The translations under genes were made by a program, and so were the position numbers. Under the pieces are notes generated by a model. It ran no database searches. It was not told where the DNA came from and saw nothing but the letters and a program-made list of their open reading frames with translations. Below, one piece after another: positions 11,476 to 24,474 of a stretch of DNA of 64,000 nucleotides (position 1 is the stretch's first letter; each line of letters begins with the position of its first letter). This DNA is from Callaeas wilsoni (taxonomy: Eukaryota; Chordata; Aves; Passeriformes; Callaeidae), in the NCBI GenBank assembly GCA_013398955.1, contig VWPU01010164.1, positions 62,001 through 126,000 on the forward strand. Reading direction: 5' to 3'.

Positions 11476-12879
11476 TGATACTGCTGCTCGGCTGGACTAT
11501 CAGGCCTGTGTGGGGCTCCAAATGCCAGATGCACTTCTTATATATAGGTAGACTTGGTGTCATGGTACAGGACAAGAAATGTAGAATAACTTTACATTAA
11601 ATTTTACTATTATTTATGAATCTAGGCAGTTCAGTAGACAATCTGTATTAATTAATATATTAATATATTAAATAAGTCATCAAAGAGATAAATGAAAAGC
11701 AGAGGACTGCAGTGACCCTTCACAGACTGTTCTTCTCCCTGCCCTTTAAACATGCAACACTGTTTTTTTTTCCAGCGCCTTCATTTAATTAGCTCTTCAT
11801 TAATTGTGAAGTTTCCTTCCTTATTGTCTGTTTCAGCCTTGTGGCTACCCATAGTGCTTCCAGTGCTGACACAATCAACTAATAATAGAAATGCTGATCA
11901 CTGTAATCTCAGGTGCCGGAAAAGTCTCACAGGTCAAACTGACCTTTAGTGTAGCCCTAAAGTTTCCCAGGAACAAGTTTAACATATTGCATAGCAGTTT
12001 ATCAGCCTTGCACATTGCTACTCAAAGGGAAATCTGGTTGTTTAGATCATGGTTTAGACAAGTGTTACAGTAAGTTGCCTCTTCTTTCTTGAGCTATGTG
12101 TTCACTTTCTCCTAACACTGCAGCTATTCTGATGTAATAAAAGCAGCTGGAGCAGGTTGTTTTTACCAGGCATCCTAATACTATTATTTCAGAATTTATT
12201 TATTCATTTATTTGCTTCACGTAAATCTGGTGCTGAGATAGTAAGCATGCATATCTCAAGTTTGTACCTGAGAAATTTTACACAATCAAAATGAAATAGG
12301 CATTTTTAAAATTCTCTTTTCAAATTCTGACATTGTGAAAATCAGTTGAGTTACAAGTATGTGTGGAATGATAGCCTTTTTTCCCCTCATGCTGGTTTAT
12401 GTAACTATATTTGATCTGAATTATATCCTGTCATTACTGCCTACATAACACCAAATTTTTACAGTATTTTCATAGGATTTTCTAAAAGAAAAACCTTATA
12501 GATTAACAACCCAAGTTTGAAGGCTAGGCACACCCTCTTCTAATGGTTTATAGGATAATCTAAGTCAGTTTTGATGGAGAAATAGCTTTTTTATTTTTAA
12601 TATTTAGGAGAAGGTGTAGCTGCTGTCACGTAAGGGTGACAGTAAAACAGTTTGAAGACAAAATATTATGGGTCTGATAAACCCCTGCTCCCACTAAAAA
12701 GAAATACGGAAAGAGATTAATGCCTCATTATTTAGGTACCTAAAAGTTAGATTTAGACAAGATTCTTCATTTATCTGGGTAGACTTGTCTTTTTGGAAGA
12801 TAGACATCTAAAATACAGCACTGTGGCCTGATAGAAGTGGTTTTTTTTTCCTTCTGCTGACTGTACAATATCTGGAGGG
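11476..12879. other. Non-coding AT-rich sequence
   Basis: No gene is visible. A short AT tract of TTAATATA-like units lies at about 11,647-11,672. A small perfect hairpin, CTGTCAC-GTAAGG-GTGACAG, lies at 12,623-12,642. The part around 12,130-12,300 is non-repetitive and A/T-rich. Open frames are all around 60-100 codons and unremarkable. Confidence 0.5.
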
Positions 12880-13275
12880 ACATGTAGCTGCACACAGGCT
12901 CTGGAGGGCACTGACAGGTCCTACACGTTCCCCTCTGTACCCAGGGTTGGCTGGTTGTGCTTAAGGGCAGTCTTGACCACTGCAGCAAATCCTGGGATCT
13001 GGCAGCTGTCCCTCCCACACTGGGTGACAGCAGTGCCTGTTCCTGGCCATCTTCCATCCCACCCTGTCCTTCCACAGCATTCCCTCAGACCTGTCCATAG
13101 CTGCAGCTTCTCTGTCTGTCCCTGGGCTGCGGCACTGCCCCTGTTCCCTCTCTGCTCTTCTGGCTGGGTGCTATGGGATGATGCTGTGTTGGGAGGGGCC
13201 ATCACTATTGGCCCCTGGCTTGGCTCACCTCACCCCACAGCTGCTCCCGTACACCTATCTTTGATTTCCAGAACA
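12880..13275. other. GC-rich island of unknown origin
   Basis: About 400 bp is clearly richer in G and C than its surroundings. Three overlapping open frames result: 12,767-13,075 and 12,921-13,205 on the minus strand, and 12,955-13,284 on the plus strand. None encodes anything I recognise. The plus strand is C-rich (many CCC and CTGTCC runs). The patch has few CpGs, so it is not a typical CpG island. A GC-rich repeat or retrocopy fragment is possible. I do not call a gene. Confidence 0.4.
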
Positions 13276-14259
13276 CATTCATAAGTGTGTGCAAGGCAAA
13301 ATCACTGTTCATATAAAGCTGGGAAAAGCACCACAGTTGTAATGCAGAAATGTTTTAAAAATCCTAACTTTTACTTCAAAGGCCCAAGATTTTAAGAAAA
13401 GATAAAGATTACAGATTTTAGATAACCAGTCCAGTACAACTTAGATATGCCTGATTAGAAGTGGCATGCTTCTTGGGAAATCTGATCCTTGAACATATCA
13501 CAGAAGCTTAACATCCAAAATCAAATCACAGTAAGTCTTCAATAATTTCTGAAAAAAAAACCCCAAAACAAAAAAACCACGGTGGCCTATATATGCAGAG
13601 AAATAAAATTACTAGCAGTTGCAAGTGGTTAATACCTCTGGAAAAAAATGAATTGCTGAGGCTGATGCTTAAATATTGATTTCTGTTCCTAAATTTAGGC
13701 AGCCAATTTTGAAGATGTTGGCTAATAACCATAACACCTGAATAAGTGTCCCGATTTTCAGAGACTCTAAGACTTTCGTATCTCATTAAAATCAATACCT
13801 TGAATAATAACTGCTGCTGTTTTGCAGAATTATTTTGCATGCTGAAATATGTATTTGTGTCTTTAAACCTCAGGCAGAAATCATGCCCTTATGTGTGCCA
13901 TTTATTCACAGGCATGTGAATGTCTGGGCATTTGACTTGAAGGACATAGGCTGTTACTCATTAAATACAACTGACCTAGACAAAATGAATTTAATCTAAT
14001 CAGAGAGACACAAGGGGAAAAATCTATGTGGGATGGATCTTTAACTTTTTTTCTTGTGTACTCCCAAAAATACTAAACAAAGATTTCAAATTCATTAGAA
14101 ATTTTCTTTTTTTATTGATTTGGATGGAAACAGGATCTTCCCTGACTTTTTTTTTAAATGAAGTGGAGAGACAAAGTTGAACCTTTCTCTCTCAAAAAGC
14201 TTTTACCTCCTGGCTATATATTGCATAGTTAGAAGTCCTTACAGTACTAATTGTGTTTG
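13276..14259. other. Non-coding AT-rich sequence
   Basis: No gene or recognised transposon. An A-rich tract with CCCC and CC interruptions lies at about 13,550-13,580. The 104-codon minus-strand frame at 13,526-13,840 has a biased, low-complexity translation and no recognisable domain. Confidence 0.5.
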
Positions 14260-14476
14260 TGTACAATGGAAACAGTACAGATGTAGACATCAGGAAGCAT
14301 TTCTTTGCTAAGAGTAAAGAAGAGTCACACACTCAAACGGGCTTTCTAGAGAGGTGGTTGATGTCCCAAACGTGCCAGTGTTAAGAGGGATTTGAACAAA
14401 GCCCTTAACAGCATGATTTGAATTGAATTGGTCAGGCAGTGGGACTGGATCATTGTACGTTCCTTGTGACTGTAAC
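14260..14476 (+). mobile_element. CR1 LINE 3' end (ATTCT-tail type)
   Basis: The plus strand follows the CR1 3' region: an ACAGATGTAGACATCAGGAA stretch, then AGAGAGGTGGTTGATG, GTGCCAGTGTTAAGAGGGAT, GGTCAGGCAGTGGGACTGG and ATCATTGTA. It then runs into a pentamer tail at 14,477. This is a CR1 subfamily whose natural 3' terminus is ATTCT-like. The copy is decayed and 5'-truncated, with no open ORF2 left. Confidence 0.85.
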
Positions 14477-14523
14477 ATTCTATTCTATTCTATTCTATTC
14501 TAATTCTATTCTATTCTATTCTA
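14477..14523 (+). repeat. (ATTCT)n microsatellite on CR1 tail
   Basis: About nine ATTCT units cover 47 bp, with one extra A at about 14,502 that breaks the phase. The tract begins exactly at the 3' end of the CR1 copy. It is best read as expansion of the element's own terminal repeat, not as an independent microsatellite. It is likely to be length-variable between individuals. Confidence 0.95.
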
Positions 14524-16997
14524 ACAGTAAATTAAATGAGTATTTCCATCCTTGCAATCTAACTTTGCTTTTTAAGTACCTAAATGAAAAAAAAAACCAA
14601 AACAGAACCGAGTTAAATTTACCATGTCTTTTTAAGACCCAGTGAAGGCCTGAAGTTGAAATGCTGAGAGACCCTTATTGTTACAATGCAGACATGAACA
14701 GTGACACTTCAATATTTGTAATATTCAATTTTTTTCTAGATAAACACTAAAGGAAAGCAGAAGAAAAAATCATCTTTTCAGCCTGGGGACATACATTGAT
14801 GCTGCTCAGTGTTACTGCAGGCACATCAACTAATCATACAGACATTGTTAAAACAAAGATTGTTTTTTAATCCTATAGAAACATAGCATAATAAAAGCTT
14901 AAATAGCCTTCAAACACATTTGACATTGACATACAATGCCAAGAAATAAAAGCCATACAATAGATTGTGAGCTGTAGATGGATGAGCAGAAACAGAGCTC
15001 ATTGTAATTTTTTATCAGTCACCTGCTATTTTTGAAGCAGGAAACAGTAAAAATGACCTAGTGCTTTATTTTCTGTGGCAAAAGAAGTGTTCTTTGAAAT
15101 TTTTTAAAAATATTGTAAGGAAATGAATATTTTATATTCATACTATTTGCAGCTCACAGAGGTCAGATGTTTTAGAAATCATGCTGCATCAACTTTCATT
15201 CAAAAAGTCCTTGAAGGTGAGCTGTGAGTGCAATCTAGCTCTGATAGAGGATTAGCTATTTTGAAGAATAAAGAATACCCCGTCCTTCATCATTAGATTT
15301 CATTTTGTTCACCAGTCCATGACAGAGCCTGCAATTGGTATGGACATACTGCAGTGTGTGGTCATAAACAAATAACAACTTTTGTTAAGTGCTTGGGACT
15401 AATTGACACCAACTAACTATGTTTGCATACATTAATTCTGTGATTTTGAGTTAATGCTTCCTGATTACAGTAATTTCCACAATTGGTACTTGTAAAGCCA
15501 ATGACAGTTCCAATAGTTTATAGGAGATATAGGTATTCTCTAAATGAAATGTTTTTTATGGCGTGAAACTGAGTTATTCGACAGTACCCTTAGGACTCTT
15601 TTCTCAGCGATGCCACATATTGGCAACTTCAACTGATACAAGTTTAAATACTAGAAGACTTCAGTTTGGGATAGTAATGGAATTAATTCAGTAGGAACTG
15701 AGGAAAGCAACTGCCTCAATTTTTTACAAAAAAAGAAAAGAGCACTCACTTCTACCCTTTCCCTTAATGTCTTTTGCCTCTGCTCAAACACAAAGCTAAA
15801 AGATGGGTTATTTCTACTATATATATATAAAGATCAAATTTTTTTTGGTGAAATATCCTAAGAGGAGTGGGTAAAATGATTGTGTGAAAAACATGTTACA
15901 AACCCTCGCTTAAGGGGTGCCATTACCTATTAAAAAAACCTCCTAGGCCAAGTACTTCCTGGCAATTACGATTTTTAAGTTGGCAAGTATTAGGAAATAG
16001 TCCTGCAGATATAGGAGTTTGGCTGGGCACTGAAGACCTTGATCACCTCACAGAAGCATCCCAGGTCTTGCGTGGATAAGACTCATATCCTGTGGCAGTG
16101 CAGGGGACATGCAGCCCTGAGGCAATTCTGGCTGCACAAGAATATGGGAGCAGGAACACTGTTCCTCTTACAAGCCCTAGAGATGAGGGCATTGTGAGGT
16201 TTATGTGCTGTGTAACTGTCCATGTTCTGCCTCTGCCTGATAGCTTTTTTTGCAGGTCTTTATCTCTTCTTCAAATCAGTGATAAGAACATGTAAGCATG
16301 TAATGCTTTCCACTGTATCACAGGGAAGTACAAGGGCAGAGGGTTCCAAGCCATATGTACAGCTCTTAATACAGCACAAACCACAGTGAAATATTGTGGT
16401 ACTGATAACCATGGAGGTTCTTCTTAAATTTTTTTTTTGTAATTATAGTATCATAAAAATATAAGATTACAGGTTAATGAAGCATTAAAATAATTCTGCA
16501 GAGTAAAAAATATTTTCTTGCTTTCAAGTTCAAAGCTATTTAAGACCCCCTGATTATATAAACCAATGAATCAGATTGTTTGAAGTCACTGTCAGTTGTT
16601 TTATTCAGACAAGTGTGCTTAATGTTTAAATCATAGTGGCACTAGAGGAAGACAACTGCATTTTGCTATCTTTCACTGTAAAAGTGTGAAACAAACACAC
16701 AATGAGAGCAGAGAAGGTTTATTTTTCACATCTGCTCTAAGGACTTTACAATTTGTCATAATGCATGTTATAATTGCCTTGGAAATTTCTAAGAAGAAAA
16801 AAGTCATGAGTCAAGGTCATCTTTCCATTTTGCTGGCTTGTAATGTGTTGCAGTTGGTCATTTTGAATGGTATTTGTGTAGAGATTCAGACTTATAAAGT
16901 GGTTTTGCTGATTGCGTGAGGGGTTTTAAATGGAAGTACAAGGCAATACATCCAACTGGTTTCACTCTGTTCTGATAGCATGAGAATGAGGCACTGG
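14524..16997. other. Non-coding AT-rich sequence
   Basis: No gene or recognised transposon. A short TATATATATATA run lies at about 15,820-15,831, and scattered A/T homopolymers are present. Open frames are under 80 codons and without features. Confidence 0.55.
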
Positions 16998-17022
16998 TGT
17001 GGTTTAACCCCAGCTGGCAACA
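16998..17022 (+). mobile_element. Possible start of an avian LTR fragment
   Basis: About 24 bases, TGTGGTTTAACCCC followed by AGCTGGCAAC, resemble the beginning of a long terminal repeat common in bird endogenous retroviral elements. The similarity stops after this point. No second LTR, primer-binding site or internal sequence is visible. A chance match cannot be excluded at this length. Confidence 0.3.
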
Positions 17023-18367
17023 GGCATCCATTCACCTTTCTCTTTCATGCAATTGGAGCTTAAGCATATGGATGGTAGGTCTGCTTGATTGCGAATCAGT
17101 TCTGCTCTGCACTGCATTTGACCAGAATTGCAGTTCTTAGAGACTGCCCAGACTGAGAAATACAAAGAGATTCAATTCAGTGAGGCTGCAAATTTTCTGG
17201 TGCCTCTTTGCTGAGTGGGTGTGTTTTACACCAGTGTGCCTCATGGAGTTCATCGTATCAGCTTTTCTGAAGTGCCTTTATCTTTTCCTAAACACATCAA
17301 ACCACATTTCTTGAAGGGAATCCGGATATTTCTTTTCAGCAGTATGCGATATGAAATGCAAAAAAAAATTATTTAATAAAAAAAAATTTAAAACCCCATT
17401 TAACTTAATGACTCCTTCTTCCTGAGGGCTGGACTAACATGCCTGTGATTTAATTGTAGTCTGTTTGGCAAACTAATTTACAAATAGTCCGATCCTGTAT
17501 GATGCTCAGTGAATTCAGCTCCACTGGGTTTTAGATTAACGCCATCACAGTCTATTATATCAGTGGATGTCCTGGAAGTGATATGTACTCCGAGAAACAA
17601 ATCATACATATGGCCATTCTGTATGTTTTTTTGACTTTTTTTGTTTGGTTGGTTTTGGAGGATTTTTTTTGTTATGTTTTGTTTTGTTTTGTATTGTTTT
17701 GTTTTTTATTAAATAAATATTTGGCTACTTTGAGTCCACCTCAGGTCTCAATAAGAAGTATAAGAAGCTTCAGGAGCATGTTATCACCCTTCTACTATTT
17801 AATAGATTGGAAATAAACCACTAATAATTCAGGCCATTGTGTTGAAGTAAGTAATAGTATATTGAGGGGTGTAAGAAAGACATAGTCAAAGTTGAATTTT
17901 AAAAGATTCTCAGCTACTTGGCGTGTTAAAACAATTCCTTGGGTAAATATTTGCTGAGAATATGCCGTAGAAAAGTGCTGTGATGTCATTTTACCATCTA
18001 GATTTCTCCTTTTTACACAGGTGATGTAACTGCTGCTGTTGTAACTGAACGGTTGCAATTGGTTCTTGAGGTGGTGTCCATCTGAGTAAGTGGACATGGC
18101 TGCACCTGGGCTAGGCTCCCTTTCCTAAGAAAGGGACACTTGTGAGCACAGTCCAATTCATCGTTAAATATGTTGATCAAATATACAAACCCAAACAGGT
18201 CAAATATATTTCACAGCAAGTGACCTAGTGTAGGCATGAATTAATTTCTGGTCTATACTCGATATGTACCAAAGTACATGTTCTCTCTGAAAAACCAAGC
18301 CCAAATATTATTAAGTATTCTGGAGGATTTGCCTTGATAAATCTAACCTATTTTTGGCACTGTTTCT
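17023..18367. other. Non-coding AT-rich sequence with a TTTTG repeat
   Basis: A (TTTTG)n tract with one interruption lies at about 17,675-17,706, and an A/T-rich patch at about 17,360-17,395. No gene or transposon is recognised. The 100-codon minus-strand frame at 17,795-18,097 has no identifiable domain. Confidence 0.55.
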
Positions 18368-18436
18368 GCTCTGAGCAGGGGATAGGACCAAATGAACTTG
18401 CAAGGTCCCTTCCAACCTAAATTTTTCTATGGTTAT
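18368..18436 (+). mobile_element. CR1 LINE 3' end, very short
   Basis: Roughly 70 bp match the CR1 3' terminus: CTGAGCAGGGGATAGGACCA, then TGAACTTGCAAGGTCCCTTCC, AACCTAAA and a final TTTTTCTATGGTT. The orientation is plus. Only the last part of the 3' untranslated region remains. Confidence 0.85.
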
Positions 18437-21400
18437 AATAAGATTTATAAGAATCAAGAAATTCAAAATGAAGTTTTAAAATGCAGTTTGAACTGTTCCT
18501 CTCAGCTGATGTCTTTACAGTGTTGTGTCTCAAACTAAAGCATTTGAAAATTTGTAAGCTAAGAAGCTATGAGCAGCTGGTAGGCTTGATGGACCAGATT
18601 TGTTTTGAAAAGTATTTCCCTGGCTGGGCATGGTGAATAGCATTACAATGAAAATCCTATTGACACCATGTTATTCAAGATCTATATTCATGGCAATTAT
18701 AATGGACCTGAGCCTGAACTTGTCCCGAGGGAAAAATTCCTCTTGAAAGAAGCAAGTGCTGCTGACCTTCATCCTTTAAGAGATTATATTGTCAAAATAA
18801 TCTCATGCTCCTGGACATAGCCTGAACTGAGTGTGTGAAGAGTTTCAAAATATATGATTAATTCAACCTTGAAGGTTTTAGCTGCTTGCTTACTCATACT
18901 AGAGTGGCACACGAGATAGGAGATTAAAAGCTGTGTTCTTCACCTCTGTTAACGTGACTGGGTAGGATGAGGGATCTGGAAACATAAATAAAAGGATTAC
19001 TGCTAGCACAGCATGCAGTTTATGGCAATCCTGCTGATGTGAATCCGCCTGGGTTCCCAATATGTACTGGGGGAAGATTAAGTGGGTTATACTTGTGACT
19101 TGGTCACCCTTCAGGTCTTCTGGAGGCTAAACTGAAGGTAGTGCAACTCTAATCTACCTTCTCATCCCTTCAGAATTCTCAGTCATAAGGCAACAGGGGA
19201 AATAAGATAATAAAAGCAACAGGACACCACTTCTACCTGAGTTTATGATTGGAAGCTCTTTTTAAGACATGGCTGCTGGAATTGAGAGTCTGTATTAAAA
19301 TGTGTGTCCCCAAACAAAAACAAACCCAGTCCCTGAATATTAACCAAGAAACAAATTACAATATCTGCAAATCCTCCCTTAGTGCTTTCATTAACATAAT
19401 TAATACTTGTCTCTTGAGACATGGGAAGAAAACCCTGAATACCAGCTTGGATCACCAGATTCAGAGCTGTAAATCCTCTTGGTGGTGTTCTACATCGTGT
19501 CCCATAGATGATACTGGAAGTTTTCTGAGTAACTTCTGTAAATTCTTTAATCCAAGTACTACAAAGACTGCAGTACTGCTAAAACAGCTTTAGATGGAAA
19601 ATTTTGCCAGTAGAAAAAGCAAATTACTGATTTTAGGTACAAAAGATTTAGATGGTAGAGTCTGAGTTACTCACTGTAAGCTCCTTTCATTAGATCTATT
19701 TGAGATTCAATTTTAGAATGGCATGAGCATCTTGAATCAGTGGCCAGCATAGGAGCACTTACTGCCCCTTGAGAAGTCAAGGGTCTCCTTCCAGGGCACA
19801 GATCTGGCAGTCATTTGAGAGATTCTCATCACTTTACATGTGTCCCAGCTATTTTTTTGAGATCTCAGGTGGCACTGGAGTCTTATTTGTGGACAGTAGA
19901 AACAAATGCTGTACCTCACGTCTGTCATAAAAAGAGCCAGGACTTAATCGTCAAGTATTTGTATCCATCAATCAGCTGTCAAAGTCGGAGGTAAAAATAC
20001 CCCACACTGTCTTCTAGGAGACTGGCTTAAGTAAGAACCTGATGTGAAAACTAAGCCTACTGAGTCAGTATTTGTTTTAATTGATAGTGTCTTGGCTATA
20101 TCCTTTTAAAAATCTAAATGCTATTGATTCAAGTGGATTTAATTTATCACTGGTGCAACATAATTATTTACAAATGATCCCCTGCTGCTCTCTCAGGAGC
20201 CTGACAACCCAGCTGACAGAAAATCATTTAGTTGAGAAAGAGAGTGTTTAGTATTGCCTAATGGCTCAGCTCAGATATGTATTTTAATACATGTTTTTAA
20301 TGCCAATAGTGGCTGATAAAGGGGGCTGGAAGCATGTTAAAGCTGCTGAATCTGGGGTGAATATAAGAGAAAGCATTTACCTGGTGACTTATCTGAAGGT
20401 CTAGTGTGCTGATGGGAGAAGATAGGAAAGTTGAATTGTTGGTAATCTAACTTAGATTTTTTTTTCAGTTCTTTAATGCAGTGGCATTTGATTCCCCCTC
20501 TTCCCCTATTTGCTGGAACTATTGCAGCTCAGCCAGTATCAAAGAGCTGAAAAATCAATGCGAGGCGCAATGTCTGTGAAAGGTCAGAAGTGAAAGAGAG
20601 TTCAGCCTAATAACATTTTAAAGTCCTATGGAAAGGATATTTCATAAAATATTAAAAAATCAATTTAACTTCCATAAAACTTTAGTTTAGTATCAATACT
20701 AAACAGAAGATAACTTAGCAAGGGATGAGATGGGAGTCAGGCATTCAGACTTTTACTGCAGTTTCCCTCATCTTGAGCTGGTTTTTTTTGCCCTGAATTG
20801 ACTGGGAAAGAACAGTATCTTGAAAAAAAAGGAAGATCCTAACTCCCCTTCTAATACAAATGTGTCTTTCTAATTTACTACTTGTACCTATGATGCAGTA
20901 ATTTAAATTTCTGCAGGCTTCATGAGAAGTCTTCCTGCTGCCTCACCTTCTCTCAGTTCTTATGAAGTATATCAGCCCAGGAAGAGAAAATTTCACACTT
21001 CTTAATCCATTGCTTACATTTTGCTTCATAAAATCATCTCATATTGCTCAAGACTAGTACATTTGGTTACTTCTTGAATACAGTTCAGATTGTTAAAAAA
21101 GGAAAGGCTAGGAGACCAGAAAACTGCTTAATTTCCAAATCCAAAACCCTGACAGCCATTGCCCACATAGTTTAGTAGCTCTTTTATCGCAGCAGAGATT
21201 TTCACAAACTGCTCATATCTCTCCATTTTGGAGTTTATTACTTTAGCTAGTTGTCTGTTAATAGAACATTGAAAGCAGTTGACGTTTGTTCCATTGTTTT
21301 CAAATTTAGTGCTTCATTCATATTTCCTTAGGCTTTGGAAAAAAAGAACATTTTTTCCAGTGCTAAGCAGTGTCAGATTCATTGTCTAAGGAGTCTTTCT

Positions 21401-24195
21401 GTCGCTTTTTGTCCTTTGGAAGTGGATTATTTCTAGAAAATTCTTGATTTCACCAGGGCTTTTACACATGGAGTCTTACTGAAACAATACTTTAAAATGT
21501 TTGTAATTGGTAATACAAATGGGCACACAACTTCTTTAATTATTTGTTATAATGGATGGTCAGTCATAATGGGATTGCTGCAGACGACCTCAAATCTTTC
21601 AGTAAAATACAGCTGCCAGGGTTTTATCCAGGCTTTAATTTTCTTGGAACTTTTTTGGCATGCTTTAAGCCAGACAGAAGTCATGGCTTTGATATGAGAA
21701 ATGATCTGCAAAACTCTGATTTAATTCTCTAGATAGATATGAGGAAAATTGTAAGTGTTCATTTTTTATGAATTAACTCACCAAACAGAACAGAATCCCC
21801 ACAGTCAGTGCCTGTCTTTCATCTCAGTTCATTCAGGAACCACAAACTACTCATAATTTTGGCAAAATAGTGCAAAAGGGTCAATTCCAAGGGTGAAACT
21901 CTGAGCATACCAAATAGAAGTATCTTCAGCAGAAAACTCAGTAGTGTTGGCTGTTATCCCTGGAAAATGCTAATGATGGTGGGCTGGATGCTGGAAATCA
22001 TTTGGAGTACTCCAGCTGAATTCCCCTTGGTTTTGTGGATTCAAACCCACAGCACCTTGCCAAGTTGTGTGAAGAACAGCTGGAAATATCTTAGTACCAA
22101 GTACCTCTTCAAAAGAATAAAACAACTTCTTCTGACCAGTGCCTGTTCGGTAATTTTTCTGAACTGTACCTGAGCCATCATTCTGCTGAAATGTAGCGGG
22201 GCTTGCTCTGTGAGTCCAAGCCCAGCCCGTGTGAGGGGCCCAACTCAAACAGCCACATCGGTCTGGAGGGGTCAGATTTTCTTGGGCAGACAATCTCTGA
22301 GGAGTCACGGGCATGACATCAACTACATCACGCTCAGCATTGCTCTTCCAGCCTGGTGCAGACACAGCACATGATCCTGTGGGGTTGTTCCCAGAATATG
22401 TCCTTCAGGGTGAGCCAGGAGGCCAGAATCCAAACCTCATTTAAGACCAGACCTCACCTTAGTATTGTTACCAGTAATTGTTGCCATGTTTGCATTTTCT
22501 TAATGCATTGATTAACAATTACAGTCACTTGCTTATGACTATTTCCTAAAATTCAGGGACTTACTGATAATATATTTAAAATTTGTTTTCCCTTAAATAC
22601 TCAAAGGAGATGAAGGACAATTAGGAAATCCTAATAGTCTAATTATTCCTTTGTGGTTTCATTTAGCTAGATTTTTAGTGTACTCTTCATCTTATATTAA
22701 AGTCCACAAATCAATATGTATATAGTATTTCAGACAACATACAGTAGGCAATCAAATAGTAGTAAATGTGATGGAAATAGGATATAAAATGGGGAATTAG
22801 CTAATGGTTTAATTTAATTTATGCTCTGGAGTTGTCATTAAAGGAAGGAACATTTCAACCATTAGTGAATGAGCAAATATTTACTATATTTTAATGGAGA
22901 AACTGATGACAGCTTACTCATTGATGCTTCACTTCCTGAATGTTCCTGTTATTTCTTTATCGTTTTCAAGTTTTCCGAGTCCTGGAACCTAGATGGTAGA
23001 ATTAGATGATTCCATTGGAGAGATTTAAATCCCAAAAACCCCCAGATCTAATTTCAGATTAAAGTGCCTTTCTGGGTTACTTTCCTGGAGGTGTTTGGAT
23101 GAGCATCATTGAAATGATGGGATGCTGTAACCAAGAGCAGCAATCATGGAACTGCTAGAAAATTTGCCTTGTGGGGGATGATTGCTGTGTCCGGTCCATA
23201 GGTGAAGGAAACACACAGCTGCTTTCTAAGAAGGCAAGTCATTGAGGAGATTGCTGCATCCTGCCTCCATAGCCATGAGCCATGTTGGAGCAGCCTGCAA
23301 TGTTCTGCCATGCTGGGAAAGGGAATTTTACACTCATAATGAGCTCCAGATATCAACCACTACAAACTACAGATAAGAAATGATGAGAGGTATGCCTTTG
23401 TCAGCAGACAACAATTCTGTTTCAAATAGCTCGACTTTTAACAAAAATGCCTGAAATCTGTCAGCTGTTAGGTGGAGTTGTGTAACTGGAATACCTGCCT
23501 ATGTTTATGGCCATTACCTTGGAGTGGAAAGCAAATGGAAGCCCTCTTGCAAGCATGTACCACACACAAGGACACCACAAAGACACAAAGACCCGTCTCA
23601 CAGCTGAGGACATTTGCCTTTTGCAATTTTGCTCATTTGCATAATCAGATGAGATATTAACTTAGATAATAGCACCATCTATTGAGGATTAACAATAATA
23701 TTTAAACTTTAAAATACTATTTGCTACTTCAATTTTGTAGGCATTACAAATCTGGATATATTTTAAAAACATAATTTTATCATTCTATCTGATACCTACT
23801 GGTAATTTATTAACTATGATTAAATAAGCCTGTCTGCCTGCTAATAAGGTTCCCATGGTGTCCAACAAAAAGTCTTGTTTAAGGAGGTCTCTGTTTATTT
23901 TTCTCTGTTGAGAAAGTAAATTTCCATTTCCCATACTTTGGTTGGACAAATAGAGCAGTCCATGAAGTTATTTTGCTCTCCTTTTATAATATATCATGAT
24001 TCTATCAGCACTCTGCTTTTAAAAAGACATAAGCTTTAGTTGCAGCAGTCTTCTTGTAGCCATAGACAACAATGTGTTCTGTTTGTTTTTGAATGGTTCA
24101 TAGTGTTTGTGTTAAAATTAACCCTGTGATTTATGGTCAGGACTTTCAAAAACACGGAGTACTATTTGTGATGCTGGCATTAAATTAACTAGCCA
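18437..24195. other. Non-coding AT-rich sequence, no repeat recognised
   Basis: This 5.8 kb has no gene and no transposon I can identify. Two opposing frames of 114 and 70 codons overlap at 19,243-19,593, and a 131-codon minus-strand frame lies at 21,970-22,365. None has a recognisable product. The latter covers a slightly GC-richer part (about 22,190-22,440). Around 20,520-20,640 the sequence is non-repetitive and contains two CpGs in GCGAGGCGC. It is raised as a candidate conserved element. Octamer-like ATTTGCAT occurs at about 23,635. Confidence 0.5.
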
Positions 24196-24474
24196 GACTC
24201 CTTTCTGTGGTGTCCACAGAACAAGGGGCAATAGATAGAAACTGAAACACATGAAGTTCCATCTGGATATGAGGAAAAAATATCTTTACTGTGATGGTGA
24301 CGGAGCATTGGAACAGGCTGTCCAGAGAGGTTGTGGAATCTCTTTCTCTGCAGATATTAAAAACCCGCCTGAACAGGATCCTGTGCATCCTGCTGTAGGT
24401 GAACCTACTTTAGCAGGGAGTTGGACTAGATGAGCTCCAGAGGTCACTGCCAGCCCCAACCATTTTGTGATTAA
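24196..24474 (+). mobile_element. CR1 LINE 3' end with ORF2 C-terminus
   Basis: The plus strand encodes the end of CR1 ORF2. One frame reads IFTVMVTEHWNRLSREVVES, then LSLQ and LKTRLN, and ends at a stop, matching the family C-terminus (FFTVRVTEHWNRLPREVVES). The 3' untranslated part follows: GGTGAACCTACTTTAGCAGG, TTGGACTAGATGAGCTCCAG, AGGTCACTGCCAGCCCC and a TTTTGTGATTA tail. It is moderately diverged and 5'-truncated. Confidence 0.93.

Noticed and set aside
21970..22365. 131-codon minus-strand open frame
   Set aside because: No recognisable domain, a conflicting plus-strand frame overlaps it, and no splice or promoter context.
22980..23125. GATGGTAGAATTAGATGATTCC as a CR1 3' end
   Set aside because: It resembles the CR1 GGACTAGATGATC block, but no tail or upstream region follows.
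24251..24433. 60-codon open frame on the plus strand
   Set aside because: It is a shifted frame of the CR1 ORF2 C-terminus. The real frame encodes VTEHWNRLSREVVES.
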